From: Mycolicibacter sp. MU0102
Lineage (GTDB): Bacteria > Actinomycetota > Actinomycetes > Mycobacteriales > Mycobacteriaceae
DNA: 64,000 nt
Direction of reading: 5' to 3'
NCBI RefSeq assembly: GCF_963378105.1
Contig: NZ_OY726398.1
Coordinates: forward strand, 2,666,001-2,730,000
Shown here: in pieces, positions 51,180-60,139 of the stretch
How the letters are laid out: each line of letters opens with the position of its first letter
Numbering within the stretch: the first letter of the stretch is position 1
Made by a program: the position numbers and the translations under genes
The notes under the pieces: model-generated
Database searches by the model: none
What the model saw: the letters and a program-made list of their open reading frames with translations, nothing else
What the model was told of the DNA's origin: nothing

Positions 51180-52343
51180 CAGCGCGACGCACTCCACGTG
51201 GTGGGTCAGCGGGAACGCGTCGAACACTCGGATCTGTTCCACGGCATAGCCCTGCCCGCGGTATAGACCGATGTCTCGAGCAAAAGACGCTGCCTCGCAA
51301 CCGATGTGCACAATACGCGGTACACCTGCGGCGGCCAGCGCCTCGATCACCTCCCGCCCGGCACCAGCGCGCGGCGGGTCCAGCACCGCGACGTCGGCGC
51401 CGGAGTGCGCATCGCTCAACACCCTGCGCACCGAATCGGTGCGCACCGATACCTGCGGCAGGTCGGCCAGCGCAGCCCGCGCGGCCCCGGTCGCGGCCCG
51501 TGACGTGTCGGCACTGATCACCCGACCCGTCTCCCCCACCGTCTCGGCCAGCGCCGCGGCGAAGATCCCGGCGCCGCCGTAAAGATCCCAGGCGGTCATC
51601 CCGGTGTCGGCCTGCGCCCACTGGCCGACCAGCGCGCTGTAGAGCGCGGCCGCCCGACGATGCGCCTGCCAGAACGACGTCACCGGAATCTGCCAACGCC
51701 GGCGGCCCACCCACTGGGTGGCGTGATAGTCGCCCTCCATGACCTGGGGACGGTGACCGCGCCCGGTGCTCACCACATGCCGGACACCGTCGTCGTCGGC
51801 CACCACGTGCAGGTGATCGCCGGGCCGCCAGGTCTGTTCGGTCAGTCCCTTGATCATTCCGGCCGGCAGCTGCCCGCACTGCAGGTCGGTGACCAGCTCA
51901 TCACTGTGATACCGGTGGAATCCGGCCCGGCCGTCGGCACCGACGTCCAAGCGGACCCGGGTGCGCCAACCGGTCGGGCCGTCGTCGCCGACCGGTTCGG
52001 CAGAACCCTCCCACTCGTAGCCGCCGAGCCTCGCCAGCTGATTGGACACCACCGCACCCTTGAGCGCGCGTGCCACGGCCGGATCGGCGAACGCCAGATC
52101 GCAGCAGCCCGCGCCATCGACGCCCGCAATCGGGCACAGCGAATCGATCCGCGCCGCCGCGGGTTCGAGCACCTCGACACATTCGCCGTGCCAATACGAG
52201 CCCCGCTCGGCGGTGATGCGCACCCGCACCTGCTCACCGGGCAGCGCGTAGCGCACGAAAACGACCCGGCCGTCGTGGCGGGCCACACAACTGCCGCCGT
52301 TCGCCGGTGCGTCGGTCGTCAAGACCAATTCCTGGTCGATCAC
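51168..52343 (-). CDS. TrmA/RlmD-type RNA (uracil-5-)methyltransferase
   Basis: A 391-residue class I RNA methyltransferase. An N-terminal TRAM domain (about 1-55) is followed by a cysteine group (SLCPIAGVDGAGCCDL) typical of the Fe-S cluster in this family. The SAM motif is WDLYGGAGIFAAAL, and the catalytic area is LDPPRAGAG and VHIGCEAASFARD. It methylates uridine in tRNA or 23S rRNA; the exact target is unknown. The GTG at 52341-52343 overlaps the APC permease stop (GTGA). Position matches Rv2689c. Confidence 0.9.
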   Translation of the reverse strand: MIDQELVLTTDAPANGGSCVARHDGRVVFVRYALPGEQVRVRITAERGSYWHGECVEVLEPAAARIDSLCPIAGVDGAGCCDLAFADPAVARALKGAVVSNQLARLGGYEWEGSAEPVGDDGPTGWRTRVRLDVGADGRAGFHRYHSDELVTDLQCGQLPAGMIKGLTEQTWRPGDHLHVVADDDGVRHVVSTGRGHRPQVMEGDYHATQWVGRRRWQIPVTSFWQAHRRAAALYSALVGQWAQADTGMTAWDLYGGAGIFAAALAETVGETGRVISADTSRAATGAARAALADLPQVSVRTDSVRRVLSDAHSGADVAVLDPPRAGAGREVIEALAAAGVPRIVHIGCEAASFARDIGLYRGQGYAVEQIRVFDAFPLTHHVECVALLTR

Positions 52344-54337
52344 TCTAAGAAGCCTCTCCGGGTGTCGCCGGGGGCGTGATGCGGCTCCAAGACTTTGCGC
52401 CGCTCCGAGGAGTTCAGCTGCCAGGGCACCGAGGTGACCATGACCTGCGGCATGAACAACAGCCGGGTCTTGAGCCGCAGCGCGCTCTGGTTGTGGAGCA
52501 ACTGCTCCCACCAGTGGCCCACCACGTATTCGGGGATGTAGACGGTCACCACGGTGCGCGGCGACTCCTTGCTGATGCGTTTGACGTAATCGAGCACCGG
52601 CCGGGTGACCTCGCGGTACGGCGATGCAATCACCTTGAGCGGAACGGTGATCTCGCTATCCTCCCACTCGCGCACCAGGGCGCGGGTTTCGGTGTCATCG
52701 ACGTTGACCGTGATCGCCTCCAGGGCGTCAGGGCGCGTCGCGCGCGCGTAGGCCAGCGCGCGGCGGGTCGGCAGATGCAGCTTGGACACCAGGACCAGGG
52801 CGTGGTTGCGGCTGGGCAGCACCGCCTGGTCGTCCAGCGCGGCCGACTGCTCGGCCAACTCCTGACTGACGGTGTCGTAATGCCGGCGGATCATTTTCAT
52901 CAAGAGGAACAGCACCGACATGGCGACGATCGCGATCCACGCACCGGCCACGAACTTGGTGGCGATCACCACGATCAACACCACCCCGGTAGCGAGGAAT
53001 CCGATGGTGTTGACCACCCGGGAACGCATCATCTTGACCCGGGCCGCACGGTCGGTTTCATTGCGCAGCAATCGGTTCCAGTGCCGCACCATACCGATCT
53101 GACTCAGCGTGAAGGAGACGAAGACCCCGACGATGTAGAGCTGGATGAGCGCGGTCACCTCGGCCCCGAACGCCACGATGAAGGCGATGGCCACCACCGC
53201 GAGGAACACGATGCCGTTGGAGAACGCCAGCCGGTCGCCGCGGGTGTGCAGCTGGCGCGGCAGGTAGCGGTCCTGCGCCAAGATCGAACCCAGCACCGGG
53301 AAACCGTTGAACGCGGTGTTGGCGGCCAGCGCCAGAATCAGCGCCGTGACTCCGGCGATGATCCATAAACCGGGCGGAAAGCCCCGGAACACCGTCTCGG
53401 CCAGCTGAGCCAGCAGGGTCTTCTGGTCGTAATCCGCCGGCGCCCCGATCAGCTGTTCGTGCGGGCGCGCCGCGATCTTCACCCCGGTCTCACGGGCCAG
53501 CACGATGATGCCCATCATCAGTGTCACCGCGATCACACCCAGCATCAGCAGCGTGGTGGCGGCGTTGCGCGACTTCGGTTTGCGGAATGCCGGCACGCCG
53601 TTGCTGATCGCCTCCACCCCGGTCAGCGCAGCACAGCCCGACGAGAACGATTTCGCCACCAGGAACACCAGGGCCACCCCGACCATTTCGCCCTGGGTGG
53701 AGTGGATCTTGAACTCGGCCGACTCGGCCTGCAATGGGTTGCCCATCACAAAGATCTGGAACAGCCCCCACCCCAGCATGCCGAAGACCCCGATCATGAA
53801 CGCATACGTCGGGATGGCGAACGCGGTGCCCGATTCTCGAATGCCCCGCAGATTGGCCGCTGCCACCACGATCACGGTCCCGACCGCGAAGGCGACCTTG
53901 TGGTCGGCGATGAACGGTATCGCCGAGCCGATGTTGGCGATCCCTGATGAGATCGAGACCGCAACGGTCAGAACGTAATCCACCATCAACGCGCTCGCCA
54001 CGGTCAAGCCCGCGGTAGCACCCAGGTTGGTGGTGACCACCTCGTAGTCGCCGCCACCGGAGGGGTAGGCGTGCACATTCTGGCGGTAGGAGGCCACCAC
54101 GGTGATGAACACGAAGGCGACAGCCAGGCCCACCCACAGCGTCATCCGATAGGCGGCCAGACCCGCCACCGACAACACCAGAAAGACTTCTTCGGGTCCG
54201 TAGGCCACCGAGGACAGCGCGTCGGAGGCGAATACCGGCAGGGCGATGCGCTTGGGCAGCAGCGTGTGGCTTAGCCGATCGCTACGAAAGGGCTGACCCA
54301 GAACCAGGCGCCGCGCAGCGGTGGAAATCTTCGACAC
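52340..54337 (-). CDS. APC-family amino-acid/ion permease
   Basis: A 665-residue protein: about 12 membrane helices (residues 25-480) of the APC superfamily, then a hydrophilic C-terminal domain of about 170 residues. The core includes ALPVFASDALSSVAYG and a GVEAISNGVPAFRKPKS loop. The KUP/potassium-like topology and the neighbouring ceoB and ceoC potassium regulators make ion transport possible, but the substrate is unknown. The GTG at 54335-54337 avoids overlap with ceoB; the ribosome site is weak. Position matches Rv2690c. Confidence 0.88.
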   Translation of the reverse strand: MSKISTAARRLVLGQPFRSDRLSHTLLPKRIALPVFASDALSSVAYGPEEVFLVLSVAGLAAYRMTLWVGLAVAFVFITVVASYRQNVHAYPSGGGDYEVVTTNLGATAGLTVASALMVDYVLTVAVSISSGIANIGSAIPFIADHKVAFAVGTVIVVAAANLRGIRESGTAFAIPTYAFMIGVFGMLGWGLFQIFVMGNPLQAESAEFKIHSTQGEMVGVALVFLVAKSFSSGCAALTGVEAISNGVPAFRKPKSRNAATTLLMLGVIAVTLMMGIIVLARETGVKIAARPHEQLIGAPADYDQKTLLAQLAETVFRGFPPGLWIIAGVTALILALAANTAFNGFPVLGSILAQDRYLPRQLHTRGDRLAFSNGIVFLAVVAIAFIVAFGAEVTALIQLYIVGVFVSFTLSQIGMVRHWNRLLRNETDRAARVKMMRSRVVNTIGFLATGVVLIVVIATKFVAGAWIAIVAMSVLFLLMKMIRRHYDTVSQELAEQSAALDDQAVLPSRNHALVLVSKLHLPTRRALAYARATRPDALEAITVNVDDTETRALVREWEDSEITVPLKVIASPYREVTRPVLDYVKRISKESPRTVVTVYIPEYVVGHWWEQLLHNQSALRLKTRLLFMPQVMVTSVPWQLNSSERRKVLEPHHAPGDTRRGFLE

Positions 54338-54451
54338 GAGAGCCAAGGGTAAGCCAGGCGGGCACTGGCGGTAGCGTTCACCGAATACAGGCACTATTGC
54401 AGTCGATAACCTGCCGAAAGTCGGCCCAGAGGGCCTGAAAGGACACAGCAC

Positions 54452-55123
54452 GTGCGGGTAGTTGTGATGGGTTGCGGCCGGGTGGGAGCCTCGCTCGCCG
54501 ACGGACTGTCCCGGATCGGCCACGAGGTCGCCATCATCGACCGAGACAGCACCGCGTTCAACCGGCTCAGCCCGGAGTTCAACGGTGAGCGAGTGCTCGG
54601 TATGGGCTTCGACCGCGATGTACTACTGCGAGCGGGCATCGAGGAAGCCGCTGCGTTCGCCGCGGTGTCCTCGGGTGATAACTCCAACATCATCGCGGCG
54701 CGGCTGGCCCGAGAGACGTTCGGCGTTTCGCGGGTGGTCGCCCGTATCTACGACGCCAAGCGGGCCGCGGTCTATGAGCGCCTGGGCATCCCGACCATCG
54801 CCACCGTGCCCTGGACCACCGATCGCCTGCTGGACGCGCTGACCCGGGAAAGCGAGACCACCAAGTGGCGTGACCCCACCGGCACCGTCGCCGTCGCCGA
54901 GGTCGTCCTGCACGAGGACTGGATCGGCCGCCCCGTCACCGACCTGGAGGCCGCCACCAACGCCCGGGTGGCGTTCCTGATCCGGTTCGGGACCGGCATC
55001 CTGCCCGAGCCCAAGACGGTGATTCAGGCCAGCGACCAGGTGTACATCGTGGCGGTGTCCGGCCGGGTCGCCGAGGCGATCGCGATCGCCGCATTGCCGC
55101 CGAGCGAGGACCTGGACAAATGA
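54452..55123 (+). CDS. ceoB: TrkA-type potassium uptake regulator (CeoB)
   Basis: A 223-residue RCK protein: an N-terminal Rossmann fold with MGCGRVGASLADGLSRIGHE binding NAD(H), and a C-terminal TrkA-C domain. It regulates potassium channel or transporter proteins through nucleotides, acting at the membrane. Start is GTG. It overlaps ceoC by four bases and diverges from the APC permease gene. The position matches Rv2691. Confidence 0.92.
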   Translation: MRVVVMGCGRVGASLADGLSRIGHEVAIIDRDSTAFNRLSPEFNGERVLGMGFDRDVLLRAGIEEAAAFAAVSSGDNSNIIAARLARETFGVSRVVARIYDAKRAAVYERLGIPTIATVPWTTDRLLDALTRESETTKWRDPTGTVAVAEVVLHEDWIGRPVTDLEAATNARVAFLIRFGTGILPEPKTVIQASDQVYIVAVSGRVAEAIAIAALPPSEDLDK

Positions 55124-55782
55124 AAGTAGCCGTAGCCGGCGCCGGGGCGGTCGGACGGTCGATTGCGCGCGAGCTGCTCGACAGCGATCACCAGGTGACC
55201 TTGATCGAACGCAACCCCGAGCATGTCGACACCGAGGACATCGCCGACGCGCAGTGGCATCTGGGCGACGCCTGCGAGCTCAGCCTGTTGGAGGCGGTGC
55301 ACCTGGAGTCCTTCGACGTGGTGATCGCCGCGACCGGCGACGACAAAGCCAACGTGGTGCTGTCCTTGCTCGCCAAGACCGAATTCGCGGTCCCGCGGGT
55401 GGTGGCCCGGGTCAACGATCCCCGCAACGAGTGGCTGTTCACCGACGCCTGGGGGGTGGACGTGGCGGTGTCCACGCCGCGCATGCTGGCCTCGCTGGTC
55501 GAGGAGGCCGTCGCCGTCGGAGACCTGGTGCGGCTCATGGAATTCCGTAAGGGGCAGGCCAACCTGCTGGAGATCACGCTGCCCGACGACACCCCGTGGG
55601 GCGGCAAGCCGGTGCGCAAGCTGGCACTGCCCCGTGACGCCGCGCTGGTGACGATCCTGCGCGGGACACGAGTGATCGTGCCCCAGGACGACGAGCCCCT
55701 CGAGGGCGGCGACGAGCTACTGTTCGTCGCATCCAGCGGGGTCGAGACCGAATTGCGCGCGCTGCTGCTACCGGCCCACTGA
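55120..55782 (+). CDS. ceoC: TrkA-type potassium uptake regulator (CeoC)
   Basis: A 220-residue RCK protein with the Rossmann motif VAGAGAVGRSIARELLDS and a TrkA-C domain. Together with CeoB it forms the pair of cytoplasmic regulators for potassium uptake. The ATG overlaps the ceoB stop (ATGA). Its end overlaps the convergent DUF3159 gene by 15 bases. The position matches Rv2692. Confidence 0.92.
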   Translation: MKVAVAGAGAVGRSIARELLDSDHQVTLIERNPEHVDTEDIADAQWHLGDACELSLLEAVHLESFDVVIAATGDDKANVVLSLLAKTEFAVPRVVARVNDPRNEWLFTDAWGVDVAVSTPRMLASLVEEAVAVGDLVRLMEFRKGQANLLEITLPDDTPWGGKPVRKLALPRDAALVTILRGTRVIVPQDDEPLEGGDELLFVASSGVETELRALLLPAH

Positions 55783-56442
55783 GCGCGGTTCGCGCTCGGC
55801 CTCGCCTTCAGTGGGCCGCTCATCCAGCGCGCGCTGCACGTATTTGACCGCCAAGTAGGTGACTACCGCCGCTACCGCGGTCAGCGGCCAGCCCATGGCA
55901 ATGCGCGTCACTCCCAGCCAGCCGGTCTGATCGGCGTTGTACAGCAGCCGCTGGACCACGAAGCGGGAGCCGAACACCAGCGCCCAAGTCAGCGTCGCGA
56001 GATCGTAGGCGTAGACGGCCGACCGCAGCTCACGCCAGGACTGGGGCTGGCCGCTGGCCCAGGACCAGATGTAGCCGACTACCGGGCGGCGGATCACTAT
56101 CGATGCGGCGAACACCACCGCCCACACCAGCGACGTCCAGATTCCGAGCAAGAAGTAGCCCTTGGAGTCACCCATCAGATACGCGATCAGGGCGCAGACT
56201 GCGACCCCGAAGAAGCCGGAGATGGCCGGTTGACTGGACTGCTTGCGGATCAGGCGCCACACCAGCACCGCCGCGGCCACGCCTAACGCCGAGAGGACGG
56301 CGACGCGCAGTCCGAAGAGATTGGAGGCCGGTACGAACACCACGATCGGCAACGAGGAGTAGATAACCCCGGCCAACCCGCCGATCTGTTCCAGGAGCCG
56401 CTGCGGCCCCTGGGCACCCTCGGCGCTGTACTCCTCGCTCAT
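55768..56442 (-). CDS. DUF3159 integral membrane protein
   Basis: A 224-residue membrane protein with about five or six helices, such as GVIYSSLPIVVFVPASNLFG and GYFLLGIWTSLVWAVVFAAS. It belongs to the actinobacterial DUF3159 family (Rv2693c position). No function is known. It follows the OB-fold gene by 28 bases on the same strand and is probably cotranscribed with it. Confidence 0.86.
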   Translation of the reverse strand: MSEEYSAEGAQGPQRLLEQIGGLAGVIYSSLPIVVFVPASNLFGLRVAVLSALGVAAAVLVWRLIRKQSSQPAISGFFGVAVCALIAYLMGDSKGYFLLGIWTSLVWAVVFAASIVIRRPVVGYIWSWASGQPQSWRELRSAVYAYDLATLTWALVFGSRFVVQRLLYNADQTGWLGVTRIAMGWPLTAVAAVVTYLAVKYVQRALDERPTEGEAEREPRSVGR

Positions 56443-56470
56443 CGCTGCACCGGCCCGAAGGGAGGCGCGA

Positions 56471-56842
56471 TCACTGCTGGATTTCGTAGTGGGGGTTGTA
56501 GATGGCCTTGCAGCCGCTTTCGAGTTTGCCGAGCCGGCCGTGCACCCGCAGGGTGCGGCCGGAGTCGATGCCGGGGATGCGTCGCTGCCCGAGCCATACC
56601 AGCGTCACCGTGTCGGTGCCGTCGAAGAGCTCGGCGCGGACGCCGCCCACGCAGCCCTTGGCGTTGGCTTCGACGCTGCGCAGTACCCCGACCATGGTGA
56701 CCTCTTGGCCGCGTTGGCAGTCGATCGCGCGCTGCGCGCCGGTATTGAGCGCCTCATCGGACAGCTCTTCGACGTCACGCAGCTCGGGATCTTCCGTCAA
56801 TCGCCGAGTCAGCCGGCGCAGGTACCCTTTCGGAGCAGCCAT
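56471..56842 (-). CDS. OB-fold nucleic-acid-binding protein
   Basis: A 123-residue protein whose C-terminal 75 residues form an OB-fold: VTMVGVLRSVEANAKGCVG, AELFDGTDTVTLVWLGQRRI and LRVHGRLGKLE. A basic N-terminal segment (GYLRRLTRRLTED) precedes it. The ATG at 56840-56842 follows a GAGGGAGAGG stretch. It corresponds to Rv2694c. It may bind single-stranded nucleic acid; no partner is known. Confidence 0.85.
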   Translation of the reverse strand: MAAPKGYLRRLTRRLTEDPELRDVEELSDEALNTGAQRAIDCQRGQEVTMVGVLRSVEANAKGCVGGVRAELFDGTDTVTLVWLGQRRIPGIDSGRTLRVHGRLGKLESGCKAIYNPHYEIQQ

Positions 56843-56953
56843 TGCCCTCTCCCTCAATCGTGTGCGCACGCTACGGTAGACCTGTTGAATATCGAATGCC
56901 ACATGACCTGCCCACGGGGTGGCTGACAACACCCAACACGATCAAGAGGTGGC

Positions 56954-57655
56954 ATGTTTCTGCCCGGCGTGACGGCCGTCCTGCTGCCGGGGACCGGATC
57001 CGACGACGACTACATTCGCCGGGCGTTCTTCTCTCCGTTGCAGCAGGTGGGTGCCGAATTGGTCACTCATCGCCCGCAGCCCGGCCGCCTCATCGAGGGC
57101 TATCTGGAGGCGCTGGATGCGGCGGCCGCCCGGTCCGGCCCGATCCTCGTCGGCGGGGTCTCGATCGGCGCGGCGGTGGCCACCGCGTGGGCACTGCGCC
57201 ATCCCGAGCGAGTGGTCGGGGTGCTGGCCGCGCTGCCGGCCTGGACCGGCTCCCCCGATGACGCCCCAGCAGCCCATGCCGCGCGCTACAGCGCCGGGCA
57301 GTTGCGCAATGACGGCCTGGCGGCAGTGGTGGCCCAGATGCGGGCATCGAGCCCGACCTGGCTCGGCGACGAGTTGACCCGCTCGTGGACCGCGCAGTGG
57401 CCGCAGCTCCCCGACGCTCTGGAAGAGGCTGCGGCTTATGTCGCACCGACGTACGCCGACCTGGCGGCCCTGACCGTGCCGATGGGCGTGACCGCGGCCG
57501 TCGACGACGCGGTTCATCCGCTGCAGACGGCCTCCGAGTGGGCCACCGCCGCCCCGCGGGCGGCACTGTGCACCGTCACCCTCGACCAGATCGGCGCCGA
57601 CCCGACCGCCTTGGGCACCGCCTGCGTGACCGCGCTGACGATCGCTGGGGGCTAA
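56954..57655 (+). CDS. alpha/beta hydrolase (Rv2695 type)
   Basis: A 233-residue alpha/beta-hydrolase. The start contains AVLLPGTGSDDDYIRRAF, a typical oxyanion region; the nucleophile elbow is LVGGVSIGAAVATAWAL (GxSxG) at about residue 71. The later TAAVDDAVHPLQTA could hold the Asp/His pair. The substrate is unknown. It diverges from the OB-fold gene and ends 64 bases before the DUF3710 gene on the opposite strand, with a repeat in the gap. Confidence 0.85.
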   Translation: MFLPGVTAVLLPGTGSDDDYIRRAFFSPLQQVGAELVTHRPQPGRLIEGYLEALDAAAARSGPILVGGVSIGAAVATAWALRHPERVVGVLAALPAWTGSPDDAPAAHAARYSAGQLRNDGLAAVVAQMRASSPTWLGDELTRSWTAQWPQLPDALEEAAAYVAPTYADLAALTVPMGVTAAVDDAVHPLQTASEWATAAPRAALCTVTLDQIGADPTALGTACVTALTIAGG

Positions 57656-57660
57656 CCGGG

Positions 57661-57724
57661 CCTACCCCCCGGGGTTTAATTCGGCGGTCCAGCTCCGCCT
57701 CTCCCCCGTCGAGGCTCGCTAACC
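57661..57724. repeat. single diverged copy of the 57-bp repeat
   Basis: The stretch from CCCCCGGGGTTTAATTCGG to GTCGAGGCTCGCTAAC is similar to a unit of the array at 33229-33465, with changes at several positions. As in that array, the terminal CTA supplies the TAG stop codon of the adjacent minus-strand gene, here DUF3710. It occupies nearly the whole gap between two convergent genes. Confidence 0.75.
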
Positions 57725-58531
57725 GCCGGTGATCGTGCGCAGCTGCTGCATCGCAGAGCCCTCCACGCTGCGCCGTGCGGCCGGCGCGGGCGGTACATCG
57801 CCGCCTCCGCCGAACATCGCGGCCTGCTGCAGCGCGTTCGCCTGCTGGGCTGCGGCCTGCTCGGCCGCCGCCTGCTGCGCAGCGGCCTGCTGCGCCGCGG
57901 CCGCGCGCAACTGCTCGGCCATCGGCTCGGGCAGCCGCACCGGCAACGGGGTGCGCACCGGCAGCGGAGTGTCGCCGCGCCGGACGACCGTGTCCGCCAG
58001 CGCCTCTCGTGCCTGCTGGGCGAGCACGTCCATGGTTTCGGGCCGGCCGTTGATCACGCAGCGCACCATCCAGCGGTAGCCGTCGACGCCGATGAACCGG
58101 ACTGCGCCGGTCGCCGAACCGAGCACCTCCCGGCCCCACGGCCCATCGATGATGCTGACCATCGCGTTGTCCCTGCGCAGCGCGTCGGCCAGCTCACCGG
58201 CCACCTCGCGCCACAGACCCGGCGACTTGGGCGCCGCATAGGCGGCGATGTTGAACCGACCGTTGGGCGTCACCAGCCACACCGCACTGGGGACACCCGC
58301 CTCGCTCAGCTCGACCTGGACCTGAGCGCCCGCGGGCATCGGCACCAGCACCGAACCCAGGTCGAGTCGGGCCGTCGTCGCCGCTGCGGGGTCGTCGAAA
58401 TCTTCGATGTCGAAGGGGCCCTCCAGCTCCTCCGAATCCGATACGAACTCGTCCGCTGCTCCGGAGGCTTCCGGCCCGGCGCTCGTCGGCTCGACCGCCT
58501 CGCCCTTGCCTTTACCCCTACCGAATGCCAT
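57719..58531 (-). CDS. DUF3710 family protein
   Basis: About 270 residues from the ATG at 58529-58531; a GTG directly before it is an alternative. An acidic N-terminal region leads into a globular DUF3710 core (about residues 55-195) with NGRFNIAAYAAPKSPGLW and GVDGYRWMVRCVINGRPE. The C-terminal part is rich in Ala and Gln (about residues 208-240), likely a helical or coiled-coil tail. It corresponds to Rv2696c; function unknown. The TAG stop lies in the repeat sequence. Confidence 0.87.
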   Translation of the reverse strand: MAFGRGKGKGEAVEPTSAGPEASGAADEFVSDSEELEGPFDIEDFDDPAAATTARLDLGSVLVPMPAGAQVQVELSEAGVPSAVWLVTPNGRFNIAAYAAPKSPGLWREVAGELADALRRDNAMVSIIDGPWGREVLGSATGAVRFIGVDGYRWMVRCVINGRPETMDVLAQQAREALADTVVRRGDTPLPVRTPLPVRLPEPMAEQLRAAAAQQAAAQQAAAEQAAAQQANALQQAAMFGGGGDVPPAPAARRSVEGSAMQQLRTITGG

Positions 58532-58570
58532 CACAGCCGCCCATCTTCATCGCTTCTTCGTCGCAAGCCA

Positions 58571-59035
58571 TCACAGGCTCGCGTGCCCACCGGAGGACCC
58601 GTGTCCACCGGAACCACGGGTCGTCGGTTCCAGCCCGGCCTCGTCGAACGAGGTCACCTCGATCAGTTCCGGAAGCTCGACCCGCTGCACCAGCAGTTGG
58701 GCGATCCGGTCGCCGCGGTGGATCTCGATCGGCGTGGCCGGGTCCAGGTTGACCAACGAGACCTTTATCTCACCACGATAGCCCGCGTCGACGGTGCCGG
58801 GACTGTTGACGATCGAAAGACCCACCCGCGCAGCCAAACCCGACCGAGGGTGGATGAGGCCGACCATGCCGAAGGGAATCGCCACCGCGATCCCGGTGGG
58901 TACCAGAGCACGTTGACCTGGACCCAACTCGACATCGATCGCGCTGTAGAGGTCGACGCCGGCATCGCCGGCGTGAGCACGGCTCGGCAGTGGAAGATCC
59001 GGATCCAAGCGAACAACCGCAAGACTGGGTGACAC
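58571..59035 (-). CDS. dut: deoxyuridine 5'-triphosphate nucleotidohydrolase
   Basis: A 154-residue trimeric dUTPase that hydrolyses dUTP to dUMP and keeps uracil out of DNA. The motifs are HAGDAGVDLYSA (1), HPRSGLAARVG (2), NSPGTVDAGYRGEIK (3), RIAQLLVQRV (4) and the Gly-rich C-terminal GSGGHGSSGGHASL (5). The GTG at 59033-59035 gives the exact length of M. tuberculosis Dut; a TTG three codons earlier is possible. It is divergent from the DUF3093 gene (25 bp). Confidence 0.96.
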   Translation of the reverse strand: MSPSLAVVRLDPDLPLPSRAHAGDAGVDLYSAIDVELGPGQRALVPTGIAVAIPFGMVGLIHPRSGLAARVGLSIVNSPGTVDAGYRGEIKVSLVNLDPATPIEIHRGDRIAQLLVQRVELPELIEVTSFDEAGLEPTTRGSGGHGSSGGHASL

Positions 59036-59060
59036 GAGGCGCAAGACTACTCTTAGCCGG

Positions 59061-59546
59061 ATGTCGGGATCGCGCCTGAACCATCGGGCATCGCAAACAG
59101 TGCGCTACAGCGAACAGCTGTGGGTGCCGTGGTGGTGGTGGCCACTGGGGTTCCTGGGTAATGGCCTGATGGCCTACGAAGTCCGCCTGGGCCTGCGCAC
59201 TCTGCCCGGCTGGCTGCCGTACGCGGTGTTCTTCGCGATCACCGTCGGCGCCCTGCTGTGGCTGGGACGCATCAAGGTGCGAGTCGTCGAAAGCGGCGGG
59301 GAAACGCAGCTGTGGGCCGGTGACGCGCACCTGCCCACAACGGCGATCGCACGCTGCGCCGAGGTCCCACGGTCGGCCAAGTCTGCCGCGCTGGGCCGCC
59401 AGCTCGATCCGGCGGCCTATGTCGTGCACCGCGGCTGGGTCGGGCCCATGGTCTTGGTCGTCCTCGATGATCCCGACGACCCGACACCGTACTGGCTGGT
59501 CAGCTGCCGCGATCCGCAGCGGCTGCTGGCGGCGTTGCAGTCCTAG
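59061..59546 (+). CDS. DUF3093 membrane protein
   Basis: A 161-residue protein with two N-terminal membrane helices (VPWWWWPLGFLGNGLMAYE and LPYAVFFAITVGALLWLG) and a C-terminal hydrophilic domain. It corresponds in position and length to Rv2698. Its function is unknown, though the gene context with dut and the cell-envelope genes is conserved in actinobacteria. Confidence 0.87.
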   Translation: MSGSRLNHRASQTVRYSEQLWVPWWWWPLGFLGNGLMAYEVRLGLRTLPGWLPYAVFFAITVGALLWLGRIKVRVVESGGETQLWAGDAHLPTTAIARCAEVPRSAKSAALGRQLDPAAYVVHRGWVGPMVLVVLDDPDDPTPYWLVSCRDPQRLLAALQS

Positions 59547-59554
59547 ATCCCCAG

Positions 59555-59640
59555 CGGGCGCAGCGGGTCGTCGCCATTCGGACTAGCGACGACCGCCAGC
59601 GCGACGAAGTCGGGCGCAGCGGGTCGTCGCCATCGGACTA
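59555..59640. repeat. short direct repeat and hairpin between convergent genes
   Basis: A sequence of about 29 bp beginning CGGGCGCAGCGGGTCGTCG occurs at 59555-59584 and 59611-59640 with one single-base difference in length. In the first copy GGTCGTCGC (59566-59574) forms a 9-bp inverted repeat with GCGACGACC (59586-59594). It may act as a bidirectional terminator for DUF3093 and the DUF4193 gene. Confidence 0.6.
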
Positions 59641-59666
59641 AGCAGGATTGAGCGGGACGGGCCCGG

Positions 59667-59969
59667 TCAGGCCGCGCAGTCGGTGCAGATCATCACACCG
59701 TTCTTCTCGCTGGCCAGACGGCTGCGGTGCTGAACCAGGAAACAGCTCGAGCAGGTGAACTCGTCGGCCTGCTTCGGCACGACACGTACCGACAGCTCTT
59801 CACCGGACAGGTCGGCGCCCGGCAGTTCGAACGACTCGGCCGATTCGGACTCGTCGACGTCGACCACAGCGGACTGCGCCTCGTTACGCCGCGCCTTGAG
59901 TTCCTCCAACGAATCCTCGGAAACGTCGTCGGTCTCGGTGCGCCGTGGGGCGTCGTAATCGGTAGCCAT
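59667..59969 (-). CDS. DUF4193 small zinc-ribbon protein
   Basis: A 100-residue protein with an acidic middle and a C-terminal zinc-ribbon: CSSC in FTCSSCFLVQHRSR and CTDC in MICTDCAA. DUF4193 proteins are conserved in actinobacteria; M. tuberculosis Rv2699c has the same length. No function is known. It is divergent from cei; a Crp-type palindrome lies in the shared spacer. Confidence 0.9.
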   Translation of the reverse strand: MATDYDAPRRTETDDVSEDSLEELKARRNEAQSAVVDVDESESAESFELPGADLSGEELSVRVVPKQADEFTCSSCFLVQHRSRLASEKNGVMICTDCAA

Positions 59970-60070
59970 GGTCTTCTCCCCTCAAGTCCCCTCGAAACCC
60001 TGCGCGAGCTTTGTACCAGCGTCGAACGCATCCACCAAATGATTCGTGCCCGGAACGCGCTCAGATCAAG

Positions 60071-60086
60071 TGTGATTTACGTCACA
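60071..60086. promoter_or_regulatory. Crp-type binding site between DUF4193 and cei
   Basis: TGTGA-N6-TCACA is an exact match to the general Crp family palindrome, placed 102 bases upstream of the DUF4193 ATG and 54 bases before the cei start. The mycobacterial Crp (Rv3676 type) recognises a similar sequence. It is the only perfect match I noticed in the window. Confidence 0.6.
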
Positions 60087-60139
60087 TTACGTTGTTGACC
60101 ACGGTCATCGCCCCCGCGGGCGCCCTCTAGAGTGCGTAC

